From: SZAS-18 sp038322235
GTDB lineage: Bacteria; Verrucomicrobiota; Verrucomicrobiia; Chthoniobacterales; SZAS-18
Length of the DNA stretch: 64,000 nucleotides
Reading direction: 5' to 3'
Assembly (NCBI GenBank): GCA_038322235.1
Contig: JBBQFQ010000014.1
Span: 1-64,000, forward strand
Shown piece by piece: positions 17,281 through 24,556 of the stretch. Positions within the stretch are counted from its first letter, which is position 1. Each line of letters opens with the position of its first letter. The translations under genes were made by a program, and so were the position numbers. The notes under the pieces were generated by a model. The model ran no database searches. It was not told the DNA's origin and saw only the letters and a list, made by a program, of their open reading frames with translations.

Positions 17281-18012
17281 TCACCACGGCAGAATGCGCT
17301 CGCCGAAGCGATACGTCCCGGTCGGCCCGTCGGGGCCGAGGAGCGCGAGTTCGACGCTGGTCTGCGCGCCGGTGGCGGGATCGAGCGGGGCCTCGGTGCC
17401 GCCGAGATCGGTCTTCACCCAGCCGGGGTGCGCGGCGTTCACCTTGAACGCCGTGTCCTTCAACTCGAGGGCGAGCTGCACCGTGAACGCGTTCACCGCG
17501 GACTTCGAGGCGTTGTAAGCCGAGGTGCGCGAGCCGTAGATGGCCGACGTCGGATCGAGGTGCGTGGCGATGGAGCCGAGAATACTCGTCACATTCACGA
17601 GCCGCGGGGCCGGGCTCCGGCGGAGCAGCGGCATGCAGGCGCGGGTGACCGCGACGAGCCCGAAGAGGTTTGTTTCGAAGGTAGCGCGCCAGTCGTCGAT
17701 CGACGCAGCCAGCACGCTGATTCCCCGCACGTCGCGCATGACGCCGGCGTTATTCACGAGGATGTCGAGCCGCCCCGCCTCGCGCTCGATCCGCCCGACC
17801 GCCGCCTCGATGCTCGCCTCACTCGTGACGTCGAGGCCGATCGCCCGCACGTCGCGGTTCCCGGGGCGAAGCGAGGCGGCCGCTGCCTCCCCGCGCGCCT
17901 CGTCCCGCGAGCCAAGGAAGACGGTGATGCCCTGCTCGGCGAGCTGCCGGCAGGTCTCGAGTCCGATGCCTTTGTTTCCGCCGGTGACGAGGGCGACGCG
18001 CGTAGTGCTCAT
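17281..18012 (-). CDS. Short-chain dehydrogenase/reductase
   Basis: This 243-residue classical SDR has the cofactor motif TGGNKGIG (residues 10-17), NNAGV around residue 88, catalytic Ser in the SILGSIA strand, and YNASK with the catalytic Tyr and Lys. Basic residues after the second strand (GSRDEARG) favour NADPH. The sequence is closest by eye to plant and bacterial carbonyl/menthone reductase-like SDRs, so reduction of a carbonyl compound is likely, substrate unknown. It follows the lipid operon by 90 bp on the same strand and may or may not be co-transcribed. Confidence 0.9.
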   Translation of the reverse strand: MSTTRVALVTGGNKGIGLETCRQLAEQGITVFLGSRDEARGEAAAASLRPGNRDVRAIGLDVTSEASIEAAVGRIEREAGRLDILVNNAGVMRDVRGISVLAASIDDWRATFETNLFGLVAVTRACMPLLRRSPAPRLVNVTSILGSIATHLDPTSAIYGSRTSAYNASKSAVNAFTVQLALELKDTAFKVNAAHPGWVKTDLGGTEAPLDPATGAQTSVELALLGPDGPTGTYRFGERILPW

Positions 18013-18102
18013 GCAGGACGCTAACGCGGGTCACGCATGCGCTCCAGCGCCGGCCGGATTTTCCCGTCAGCGGCGTCACCCTCGGCCTCTGCCTCGTCGC
18101 CC

Positions 18103-18834
18103 TCACTCCTGCGAGAGCAGAGCCAGCTCACGGTAAAGCCGGTCGAAGACGTGCGCGCCGAGGGCGAGTCCGCGTTCGATGAGGGCGCGCGACGCGGGAT
18201 CGCTCCACTTCGGCTCGAGAATGGCGAAGAATTCCTCGGCGTGGCGGACGTCGAGTTCCGCGTGCAGACCGTAATGCACCAAGCGCCCCGCGGGGACCCA
18301 AGCGGAGGCGAGGACCGCCTCGCCGATCCGCGCGGAAATCGTCGCGAACGCGTACTCGATGATTCCCACGGCCGCGATGCCGACCTCGAGTTCCTCGAGC
18401 AGGCAGGCGGAGTAGAGCACGCTGTTGAAGGCGCTGACCGCAGGATGCGGACCCGCGCTGCGGACGCGATCGGCATCGACTCCGAGGCGCCGAAGAAACT
18501 CTGCGAAGGTGGCGGCGTGGCTCTTCGCGAGGGTGAAGTCCCCGTGTTCCTCCACGACATTGTGCAGGATATCGATCCGCGAGGCGTAGTCGGGCAAGCG
18601 CGCCACCAGTCCGGCGAGCGGGCGCGCGAAGAACGCGACCGCGAAAAAGAACTGCGCCTGCGAGCGCGCGAATCCGGCGCGCGACATCGTTCCGTTGCGC
18701 AGCGAAGTGAGATACGGGTTTGTCCAAATGCCCACGTCGGCGAGCAAGCCGTGCGCGCGAGCGCTGATCCGGGGGGCGAGGCTGACCGAGCGGGATGCGG
18801 TGGGGGCAACGGTGGGTTCGAGGGTGGTGATCAT
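18103..18834 (-). CDS. Haem-oxygenase-like diiron oxidase (HDO) family protein
   Basis: The 243-residue all-helical protein belongs to the haem-oxygenase-like diiron fold (the group of CADD, UndA, BesC and SznF, also annotated iron-containing redox enzyme). The full ligand set can be placed: Glu95 in NVVEEHGD, His106 in KSHAATFAEFL, Glu160 in GIIEYAF, and the H-x3-D-x2-H motif His191/Asp195/His198 in HAELDVRHAEEF. Known members use O2 to fragment or decarboxylate amino acids or fatty acids. Here it is the last gene of a tightly packed operon with a desaturase and a BtaA-like transferase, so an oxidation on a lipid or its amino acid headgroup is inferred. The ATG lies 4 bases after the stop of the previous gene. 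Confidence 0.75.
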   Translation of the reverse strand: MITTLEPTVAPTASRSVSLAPRISARAHGLLADVGIWTNPYLTSLRNGTMSRAGFARSQAQFFFAVAFFARPLAGLVARLPDYASRIDILHNVVEEHGDFTLAKSHAATFAEFLRRLGVDADRVRSAGPHPAVSAFNSVLYSACLLEELEVGIAAVGIIEYAFATISARIGEAVLASAWVPAGRLVHYGLHAELDVRHAEEFFAILEPKWSDPASRALIERGLALGAHVFDRLYRELALLSQE

Positions 18835-18838
18835 GGGG

Positions 18839-19813
18839 TTAGATTTCCGAGGTGCTGACATTCCAGGCGCAGTCGGACGGCAGCCCGGCGCCGAAAATCG
18901 TGGCGGGCGCGTCGACGAGTTCCGGCTGGGCCGCGCGGAGGAGCTGAAGCAGCGCTTCATCGCTCGCCGGGATCGACACGAACAGCGCCGAGGCGTTCCC
19001 CCCTTGCGCCGTCCGGCGCATCGCTTCGCGGATGACGGTGAGCCCGGCTGCGGGGTGGGTGCACGCAAAATGCGAGAGGTGCGCGGAGCACATCTCCGCG
19101 TCGTCATTCCCGATCAGCCGCTTGGCGAGACGCGTGTCCTCGAGAACGCCGCACGCGGTGCGATCAGGCGTGAGCAGACCGACCGGGGTCATGGCCGAAC
19201 GAAGTCCGGGCGCACCTCCCAGCGGCGCGAAGGCGGGGACCCGCGCGCTCAGCTTGGCGTAGAGTTCCTCCACTTCCGGGAGCGGCGCGCCGATCGACTC
19301 ATCCATCGCGCCGCCGGAATCCGGGCCGACGGGAAGGCGCAGAACGCGCAGGCCGGCCAACGACTGGAAGGCGGGAATTCCGAAGCGTCCCGTATAGCTC
19401 GAGGGGGAGCTCGGTGTGCCATCCATCACGATGCCGTAAACCGCCACCGCCCCGAGTGGGCGACCCCACGCGAAGGCGGCCAGCGCGAGGCGGAGCAGCG
19501 TTTGCGCGGCACGGAGGTCGCGCACGACCTTCAAATCGCCGACGTAGGCCGCGAGACGGGTGGAACCATCCGGCCACTGCATGGGGCGCAAGGCCACGCC
19601 GAGCGTGCCGAGAACTTCCCCAGAAGCGTCCTCCGCGACGAAGCTCACGCCCTGCCCACCCCCGATCGCGCGGAAGAAGCGGGCGTAGTCGGTCCCGTGG
19701 GAGATGCGGAACGAGCGACCGGGACCGAGCGGATAGACGAACTGCCGTTCGAATTCCTCGAGGGCTCCGCCGAGCGAAGGAGCCGCCGCGGCGTGGAGTC
19801 GGAGAATCTTCAT
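18839..19813 (-). CDS. GNAT-like N-acyltransferase in the lipid operon
   Basis: The protein has 324 residues. Residues about 10-160 fit a GNAT or autoinducer-synthase-like acyltransferase fold: FRISHGTDYARFFRAIGGGQGVSFVAE, LGTLGVALRPMQW, AAYVGDLKVVRDLRAAQTLL with the shortened pyrophosphate loop, then LGAVAVYGIVMDGT. Residues 165-324 form a second domain that I cannot name. The start overlaps the DUF3419 stop as ATGA (19810-19813), and its stop is 4 bases before the HDO gene. Acylation of the amino group left by the BtaA-like enzyme would be a reasonable guess. Confidence 0.65.
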   Translation of the reverse strand: MKILRLHAAAAPSLGGALEEFERQFVYPLGPGRSFRISHGTDYARFFRAIGGGQGVSFVAEDASGEVLGTLGVALRPMQWPDGSTRLAAYVGDLKVVRDLRAAQTLLRLALAAFAWGRPLGAVAVYGIVMDGTPSSPSSYTGRFGIPAFQSLAGLRVLRLPVGPDSGGAMDESIGAPLPEVEELYAKLSARVPAFAPLGGAPGLRSAMTPVGLLTPDRTACGVLEDTRLAKRLIGNDDAEMCSAHLSHFACTHPAAGLTVIREAMRRTAQGGNASALFVSIPASDEALLQLLRAAQPELVDAPATIFGAGLPSDCAWNVSTSEI

Positions 19814-20928
19814 GGCAGCGGTCTCTCCGCGAGATGGAGCGCGCGGTAGAAGAAGCTCTGGTCCCGCGCGTGGAGGGCCGCGGCTTCTTCGAGGAGCCAG
19901 CGAAAGTCCGGGCCGCAGGCGGGAATATCGAGGGTCGAGTTCAACTGTCGGATGAGCACGCGGCCGCCCGGACGGAGCGCGGCGAAGACGGCGCGCAGAA
20001 GCCGGGCCGCGGCCGCGGGCGGGAGCCAGTCGAGAATGTTGGAGAGGTGCACGAAATCGAGACTCTCCGCGCGCAGGTTTCCCAGGACGTCGTCCATCGG
20101 GCGTCCGTGCCAGTGCAGGAGCGGCGGCTGGCCGCTGGGGATCGCGTCCAGCCAGGGATAGGCGCCGGCCTCCGCAAACCGACCGAGCAGCATCTGCGCG
20201 AGAAATGGATTGGTCCGGGCGGGCTGCGAGCCGAGACACTGCCGGAGCTGCCCGAGGAAGTGCGCGTGAAATGTCTGCCGCGGATTCCTCGTCGCCTCAG
20301 GTCCGAAGAGCGCAATGAGCTGCTCCAGGCTGAGCGCCTCGGCGAACGCGGTGGCAAGCTCGTCTCCGAGCGGAGAACCGGGCGCGACCGCCGCCGCCTG
20401 CGTTACGGGATCAGAAAGCGCCAGCAATGCCTCGAGCTCCGAGCGCCACGGCGCGAGCGCCGCGCGGAGTTGCGCAAAAACCCACTCGTAGCGACCGGCG
20501 TAATCCGGGCCGACGCGCGCGACGTACTCCGCGGGGCCCAAGCATCCCGTCGGCAGAGCGAGTTCGCGCTCGAGTCCGCGGAGGAGCGGGCCGCGACGCC
20601 CGCGCAGGGGCGGCGCGTGCCCGAGGATCTCCCGGCGACGCCGGGGCGTTTCCCGCGCGAGCAAATGCAGCTTCAAACGCGTGAGCGCGAGCTGCGCGGG
20701 GTTCAGGTCGACGAGGTGAAGAATTCCCACGCGGCCGCCGGCAACCAGCCAGGCGGCGGTGTCACCGCCCGAAGCAATCAGGGCGACGCGCGCCCCCGGC
20801 GGCAGTGCTCCCAGCGCCGCCGCATCGATCCGGGCATCCTCGCGAACCTGGCTGAACGCGAGCGGCAAGGTCGCGGGAGAGATCCTCGACCGGCGGCGCC
20901 GGCGCGATGGGCGGAGAGCTGTTCTCAT
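19810..20928 (-). CDS. DUF3419 (BtaA-like) aminocarboxypropyl transferase
   Basis: The protein has 372 residues. The Rossmann S-adenosylmethionine site is seen as VALIASGGDTAAWL and HLVDLNPAQLALTRLKLHLL, typical of BtaA, which transfers the 3-amino-3-carboxypropyl group of SAM to diacylglycerol to give diacylglyceryl-homoserine, the first step to betaine lipids. Further BtaA-like features are GPAEYVARVGPDYAGRYE, the RTNPFLAQMLLG segment and the C-terminal methyltransferase-like half (DFVHLSNILDWL, ALRPGGRVLIRQL). No BtaB N-methyltransferase is present nearby, so the product may be something other than DGTS. Its start overlaps the PAP2 gene and its stop overlaps the GNAT gene. Confidence 0.8.
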   Translation of the reverse strand: MRTALRPSRRRRRSRISPATLPLAFSQVREDARIDAAALGALPPGARVALIASGGDTAAWLVAGGRVGILHLVDLNPAQLALTRLKLHLLARETPRRRREILGHAPPLRGRRGPLLRGLERELALPTGCLGPAEYVARVGPDYAGRYEWVFAQLRAALAPWRSELEALLALSDPVTQAAAVAPGSPLGDELATAFAEALSLEQLIALFGPEATRNPRQTFHAHFLGQLRQCLGSQPARTNPFLAQMLLGRFAEAGAYPWLDAIPSGQPPLLHWHGRPMDDVLGNLRAESLDFVHLSNILDWLPPAAAARLLRAVFAALRPGGRVLIRQLNSTLDIPACGPDFRWLLEEAAALHARDQSFFYRALHLAERPLP

Positions 20929-21791
20929 CGGGCAGTCCCCCGGCGGAGGACAAGGAAGAGGACCGCGGCGGCCAGGACATCGGCCGCGTAGTGCTGGCGG
21001 AGATAGAGCGTCGAGAACGCGAGTCCGACGGCGGGAACGAGCATCAACTGGAAGCGCAGGGGACAGACGTGGCGGTCGTACTCGAGAAGGAGCAGCGTGT
21101 TCAGGACGTGCAGGCTGGGAAAGCTGCCGAGGGCCGCCGCTCCGCGCGCGATGACGCTCGCATTGAGCGAGGCGAGGACGCCACCCGTGAGGGGAGCTGT
21201 GAAGCGCTCCGGAAACGCGGCGCCCGGTCCGAGCGCCGGGACGAGGAGGTAGCCGATGAACCCGGCGAAAAAGCCGGCGAAGAGCAGCCGGGAAAGCCTC
21301 GCCATATCGCCGGCCGGGCGGGTGAGAGCGTGCCCGAGGACGACGTGCAGATAGACCAGGTAGCTGAGGTAGCAGCCGCTAAGCAATTCCGTCAGCCCGG
21401 ACGTCTGCCCGGCCTCGAGCGCAAAGGCCGGGGTCCGGCGGAAGCACGCTTCGTCAAACGCAAGCAGTCCCGCATCGACGGTCGGAATTCCGAGAGCGAG
21501 CGCGATCCGGGTCGAGGCTCCGTAGAACCACAGGCAGAAGAGATAATTCACAGCGAGCCGGCCCCGAGCCTGGGCGCGCGGGGATTCGAAGCGGGCGGTC
21601 GCGCCGAGGAGGAAAACGTAGAGGGCCGTCCCGGCAAAGGCTTCGACCGCCCCGCGCGCGGCGTCGCTCCCGCGGAGGAGGAGCGCCGCGCCGGAGACGA
21701 GGCCGAGCGCCGCGAATCCCAGTTCGTAGCCGCGAAACCGAATCGCGGCGGACGGCGGCGCCAGGAGCGAAGAAGAGGCGGCCGAACTCAT
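20925..21791 (-). CDS. PAP2/AUR1-like membrane phosphatase or phosphotransferase
   Basis: This 288-residue protein has about six predicted membrane helices. It carries the PAP2 C2 motif GSFPSLHV (His228) and C3 motif LYLRQHYAADV (Arg265, His267, Asp271). The N-terminal C1 motif is degenerate, as in the AUR1/inositol-phosphorylceramide-synthase branch of the superfamily (PAP2_3). It could dephosphorylate phosphatidic acid to provide diacylglycerol for the DUF3419 enzyme, or move a phospho-headgroup between lipids. It overlaps the neighbours at both ends by ATGA. Confidence 0.8.
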   Translation of the reverse strand: MSSAASSSLLAPPSAAIRFRGYELGFAALGLVSGAALLLRGSDAARGAVEAFAGTALYVFLLGATARFESPRAQARGRLAVNYLFCLWFYGASTRIALALGIPTVDAGLLAFDEACFRRTPAFALEAGQTSGLTELLSGCYLSYLVYLHVVLGHALTRPAGDMARLSRLLFAGFFAGFIGYLLVPALGPGAAFPERFTAPLTGGVLASLNASVIARGAAALGSFPSLHVLNTLLLLEYDRHVCPLRFQLMLVPAVGLAFSTLYLRQHYAADVLAAAVLFLVLRRGTAR

Positions 21792-22800
21792 GGGGTGGAT
21801 TCGTCCCGAGCCCCCAGCGGACTGCGGCGGAAGCTGCCCGCGACAAAGGCGCGGACGAAGGCGAAGTAGGACGGGATGAACGGTGCCCCGGCGTGGGCCA
21901 GATCATCCCGCAGCGCCGAGTGGACGCGAGGCAGGTGATACCAGGGAACGCCCGGATGGAGGTGGTGCTCGAGATGGTAGTTCTCGTTGCACATGAAGAA
22001 GGCCGTCACGCGGTTCGTCAGGATGCTGCGGGTGCCGCGGATTTCGTCGCCGTGATGCGCCTCGAGCAAGGTGTGCTGGCTCATGCCCCGGATGTTCACC
22101 ATCGAGTTGATGAAGAGCATGGGGATGAGCCAGGCGTGAACGACGGTGGCGGACGGAAGCGCAAGCCAGAGCACGGCGAGAAAGCCGAAACCGAGCGCGA
22201 CTTCCGCGGCGATGCCGGCCCGGTCGCGGCAGAACCGTGCTTCCAGCCGAGGACGGGAATCGCGACGAGATAGGCGGGGTAACCGGCGAGGAGCCGGCCC
22301 CAGTTCATGAGGAAGACCAGCCAACTCCAGCGCGTGTAGTTCGGGTAGTGGTCGGGATCGTCTGCTTCGCCGAGGTGATCGTGATGACGCAGATGCAGCA
22401 CGCGATACGCGCTGAAATTCTGCAACACCGGCAGCGCGCAGAGCGCCCCGAGCAGCGCGTTCCAACGCCGCGACCGGCAGAGCGTGCCATGCACCGCCTC
22501 GTGGGTGAAAAGGCTGATCCCGTGGAGCGACGCCGCGGCGAGCAGGTAGCAGGGCAGCGCGGCGAACCAGCGCCAGGCGGTATGGGGCGAAGTATCGCCC
22601 GCGAGCCGAAGCAGCGCGGTGACCGAGACGACATAGAACGCGAGAAACAGCGCGCCCCGCGCCAGGTGCCGCCCATCATTCCGGGGCAATTCGCGCACGA
22701 GACCGGCGGACAGGTGGCTGATCGGGGTCGCATGAGTTTCTGGCACCGCCAAGGCTCGGACTCGCGGCGACGCGCGACGCATCGAAAAGACGAGGCCCAT
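21788..22800 (-). pseudogene. Fatty acid desaturase with a one-base frameshift
   Basis: The N-terminal two thirds is read from about 22800 in one frame and the C-terminal part in another, ending at 21788. All three histidine boxes are present across the two pieces: HEAVHG and HLRHHDH in the first, YHLEHH in the second, with membrane helices as in integral-membrane acyl desaturases. The frames meet in the segment encoding VLGWKH then RFCRDRAGIAAE, near 22235-22240, where one missing base (for example a C/G in ACCGTGC) would restore a continuous protein of about 337 residues. This is either a real inactivating mutation or a sequencing error; the intact ATGA overlap with the next gene and preserved codon use on both sides suggest a recent event or an error. 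Start at 22800 or 22782 is undecided. Confidence 0.75.
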
Positions 22801-22876
22801 TATCGACCGCGTCGATGCGCGGGACCGCGGGAGACCGACTCCATCCAGGCGAAAGACCAAGCCGAACGCGAATCCC

Positions 22877-22898
22877 TCGAGCCCGAAATCGGGCTCGA
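22877..22898. promoter_or_regulatory. 22 bp palindrome between divergent genes (candidate operator)
   Basis: TCGAGCCCGA and its exact reverse complement TCGGGCTCGA are separated by AA. The site is in the 168 bp spacer between the lipid operon start (22800, minus) and the gene at 22969 (plus), about 77 bp upstream of the desaturase start. There is no T-tract, so a protein-binding operator is more likely than a terminator. Confidence 0.5.
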
Positions 22899-22968
22899 AT
22901 CTCCGGCGGGGTTCGGCTCTCCTCGCACCAAGCGCAATTTGCCCCGAGATTCTTCCGACCTTCCAATC

Positions 22969-23310
22969 ATGGATCCCGTCCTGCTGATCGTGACCCAACT
23001 GCCGTTGACTGCGCTCGGCGCCGCGCGGCAGGGAGCGAGTCGCACCCGCTCGCTGGGGGAGCTCGAAATTAAGGCGCTGCTCCGGAGCGGGCCGGTGGAG
23101 TTCGTCGTGGCCGAGGTCGGTCGCCCGCTGCGCTGGCTCCCGTGGAGGGAAGGCACTGAATTCTGGAAAGGGGAGCTGCAGCCCCACCTCGCGCGCCCTG
23201 GCGACGAAGCGATCCGGCTCGACGACTTTCCCGGCTCGTATTTCTATTGGGCGTCCGAGTGGGGAGAGGCGGGATCGGCGCCGGTGATTCTCTGCGAGCT
23301 GAGTCACTGA
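22969..23310 (+). CDS. Hypothetical protein
   Basis: The 113-residue soluble protein starts TQLPLTALGAARQGASRTRSLGELEIKALL and ends in a strand-rich, Trp/acid-rich segment (LRWLPWREGTEFWKGEL, FYWASEWGEAGSAPVILCEL). There is no signal peptide and no family that I recognise. It is divergent from the lipid operon and 11 bp upstream of the next plus-strand gene, with which it probably forms a two-gene operon. Confidence 0.6.
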   Translation: MDPVLLIVTQLPLTALGAARQGASRTRSLGELEIKALLRSGPVEFVVAEVGRPLRWLPWREGTEFWKGELQPHLARPGDEAIRLDDFPGSYFYWASEWGEAGSAPVILCELSH

Positions 23311-23321
23311 GAAAAACTCCG

Positions 23322-23849
23322 ATGCGCGTCATCCGCTTCATCCTCCTGCTCATCGCGGTCACCGCGGGCGGACGCCTGTCCGCCGGGGAGCCCGCGGTCC
23401 TGCGGGAGGCCCGCGCGGTCTATCAACGGGAAACGCCCCAGCCGAGCGAAGCGGATCGCGAGCGCTACGTCACGCGGCTCGTCCGGCTCCGGGAAATGAT
23501 CGCGAGGAAGAAGGGCGACTGGCAGGCGATCGATGCGGAGGTGAAGCGACACCCGGCACCGGCGGAGTCCGATCCCGCGGTCTTCGCGGCGCTGCTGGTG
23601 GGCAGTTGGCGGTCACCGCGGCACGACTACATCTATCACTCCGATGGCACGTGGTCCGTGGCCGATCCGATGCCGGGAAATGACGGCTCGGCGGTCGGAC
23701 GCTGGCGGATCGAGGGAAACCAGTGCATCGAATCGTATGCCTCGGGCGCGCCGATGCCGCGCCGGTACACGATCCTGCTCCTGACCGGGCACGATCACGT
23801 CGTGACCGATGGAGAGTCCGTCTTCTACCGGGTGCGGATCGCGAAATAG
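23322..23849 (+). CDS. Hypothetical exported protein, lipocalin-like beta domain
   Basis: The protein has 175 residues with a signal peptide (MRVIRFILLLIAVTAGGRLSAG). A helical charged segment (residues 25-75) is followed by a C-terminal antiparallel beta domain: LLVGSWRSPRHDYIYHSDGTWSV, GRWRIEGNQCIESY, RYTILLLTGHDHVVTD. The W-x-x-D-x-x-x-x-F/Y-x-x-D-G-T pattern is that of small lipocalin-like or DUF4488-type domains, but the assignment is loose. The gene ends 20 bp from the convergent DUF1573 gene. Confidence 0.6.
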   Translation: MRVIRFILLLIAVTAGGRLSAGEPAVLREARAVYQRETPQPSEADRERYVTRLVRLREMIARKKGDWQAIDAEVKRHPAPAESDPAVFAALLVGSWRSPRHDYIYHSDGTWSVADPMPGNDGSAVGRWRIEGNQCIESYASGAPMPRRYTILLLTGHDHVVTDGESVFYRVRIAK

Positions 23850-23869
23850 TCGCCAAGCTCGCCGCGGCC

Positions 23870-24511
23870 TCACCGCACGAAGGCGAAGATCGGGTACGGC
23901 TTCGCGAGCGCTTTGCTCGTCTGCAGGTGGAAGACGGCGCGGGATTTTGCCGCGGTGCCGGTTGGGCGAATCTCGACAAGGTAGTGACCCTTTTCCGGCT
24001 GCGGCTTCACCTCGGTAAGATAGCCGCCATCGGTCGTCTGGACACCGGTGAGCTCCACCCCGCTCTCTGGATGGACGTGGACGTCGATCGTCTTCGGGGC
24101 GGGCGCCTCGTTCTGCTCCCAGCTCACCACGCGCGGGGTGATCTCGAGCGGCTGCGGCACGCTCAGATAGAGGTGGAGCTGGAGCGGCGCGGCGTCCGGT
24201 TCATCGGTCTGCACGTAGATGACGCTGTGCTGATCGCCCACCCGATCGCCGATGTGGAAGCTCGCCTTCACCTCGCCGGACTCGCCGGGCGCGTAGATCA
24301 TCTTTTCCAGCGCGGGAGTGGTGCAGCCGCAACTCGCGCGCACGCTCAGAATGGTGAGCGGTTTTTGGCCGGCGTTCTTGAAGGGGTACGCGACCTCGAC
24401 CTTTTCCGCGCCCAAGGCGACGGGTGGGGTGCGCTCGGTCGCTTCCCATTGCAGCGCGCCATGCGCGGTCGCGACACCGAAGGCGAGCGCGAGGAGGAGG
24501 CGAATCGTCAT
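23870..24511 (-). CDS. DUF1573 domain exported protein
   Basis: The protein has 213 residues. After the signal peptide (MTIRLLLALAFGVATAHG) comes a DUF1573 immunoglobulin-like domain: the W-x-A-x-x-x-x fragment, VEVAYPFKNAGQKPLTILSV, the hallmark SCGCTTP, and YAPGESGEVKASF. A second beta-sandwich (about residues 115-210) follows. The family is exported and common in Bacteroidetes and Verrucomicrobiota, function unknown; the Cys-Gly-Cys motif is invariant. Together with the giant-protein operon just upstream on the same strand (46 bp gap), it may be a fourth gene of that unit. Confidence 0.8.
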   Translation of the reverse strand: MTIRLLLALAFGVATAHGALQWEATERTPPVALGAEKVEVAYPFKNAGQKPLTILSVRASCGCTTPALEKMIYAPGESGEVKASFHIGDRVGDQHSVIYVQTDEPDAAPLQLHLYLSVPQPLEITPRVVSWEQNEAPAPKTIDVHVHPESGVELTGVQTTDGGYLTEVKPQPEKGHYLVEIRPTGTAAKSRAVFHLQTSKALAKPYPIFAFVR

Positions 24512-24556
24512 GGCGAGAGAGCACAAGTGGGACGAATGAGCTCCGTCCCGAGCGGA

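Noticed and set aside
22237..23310. 357-codon plus-strand gene
   Set aside because: Its first part is antisense to the desaturase; only the part from the ATG at 22969 looks like a gene.
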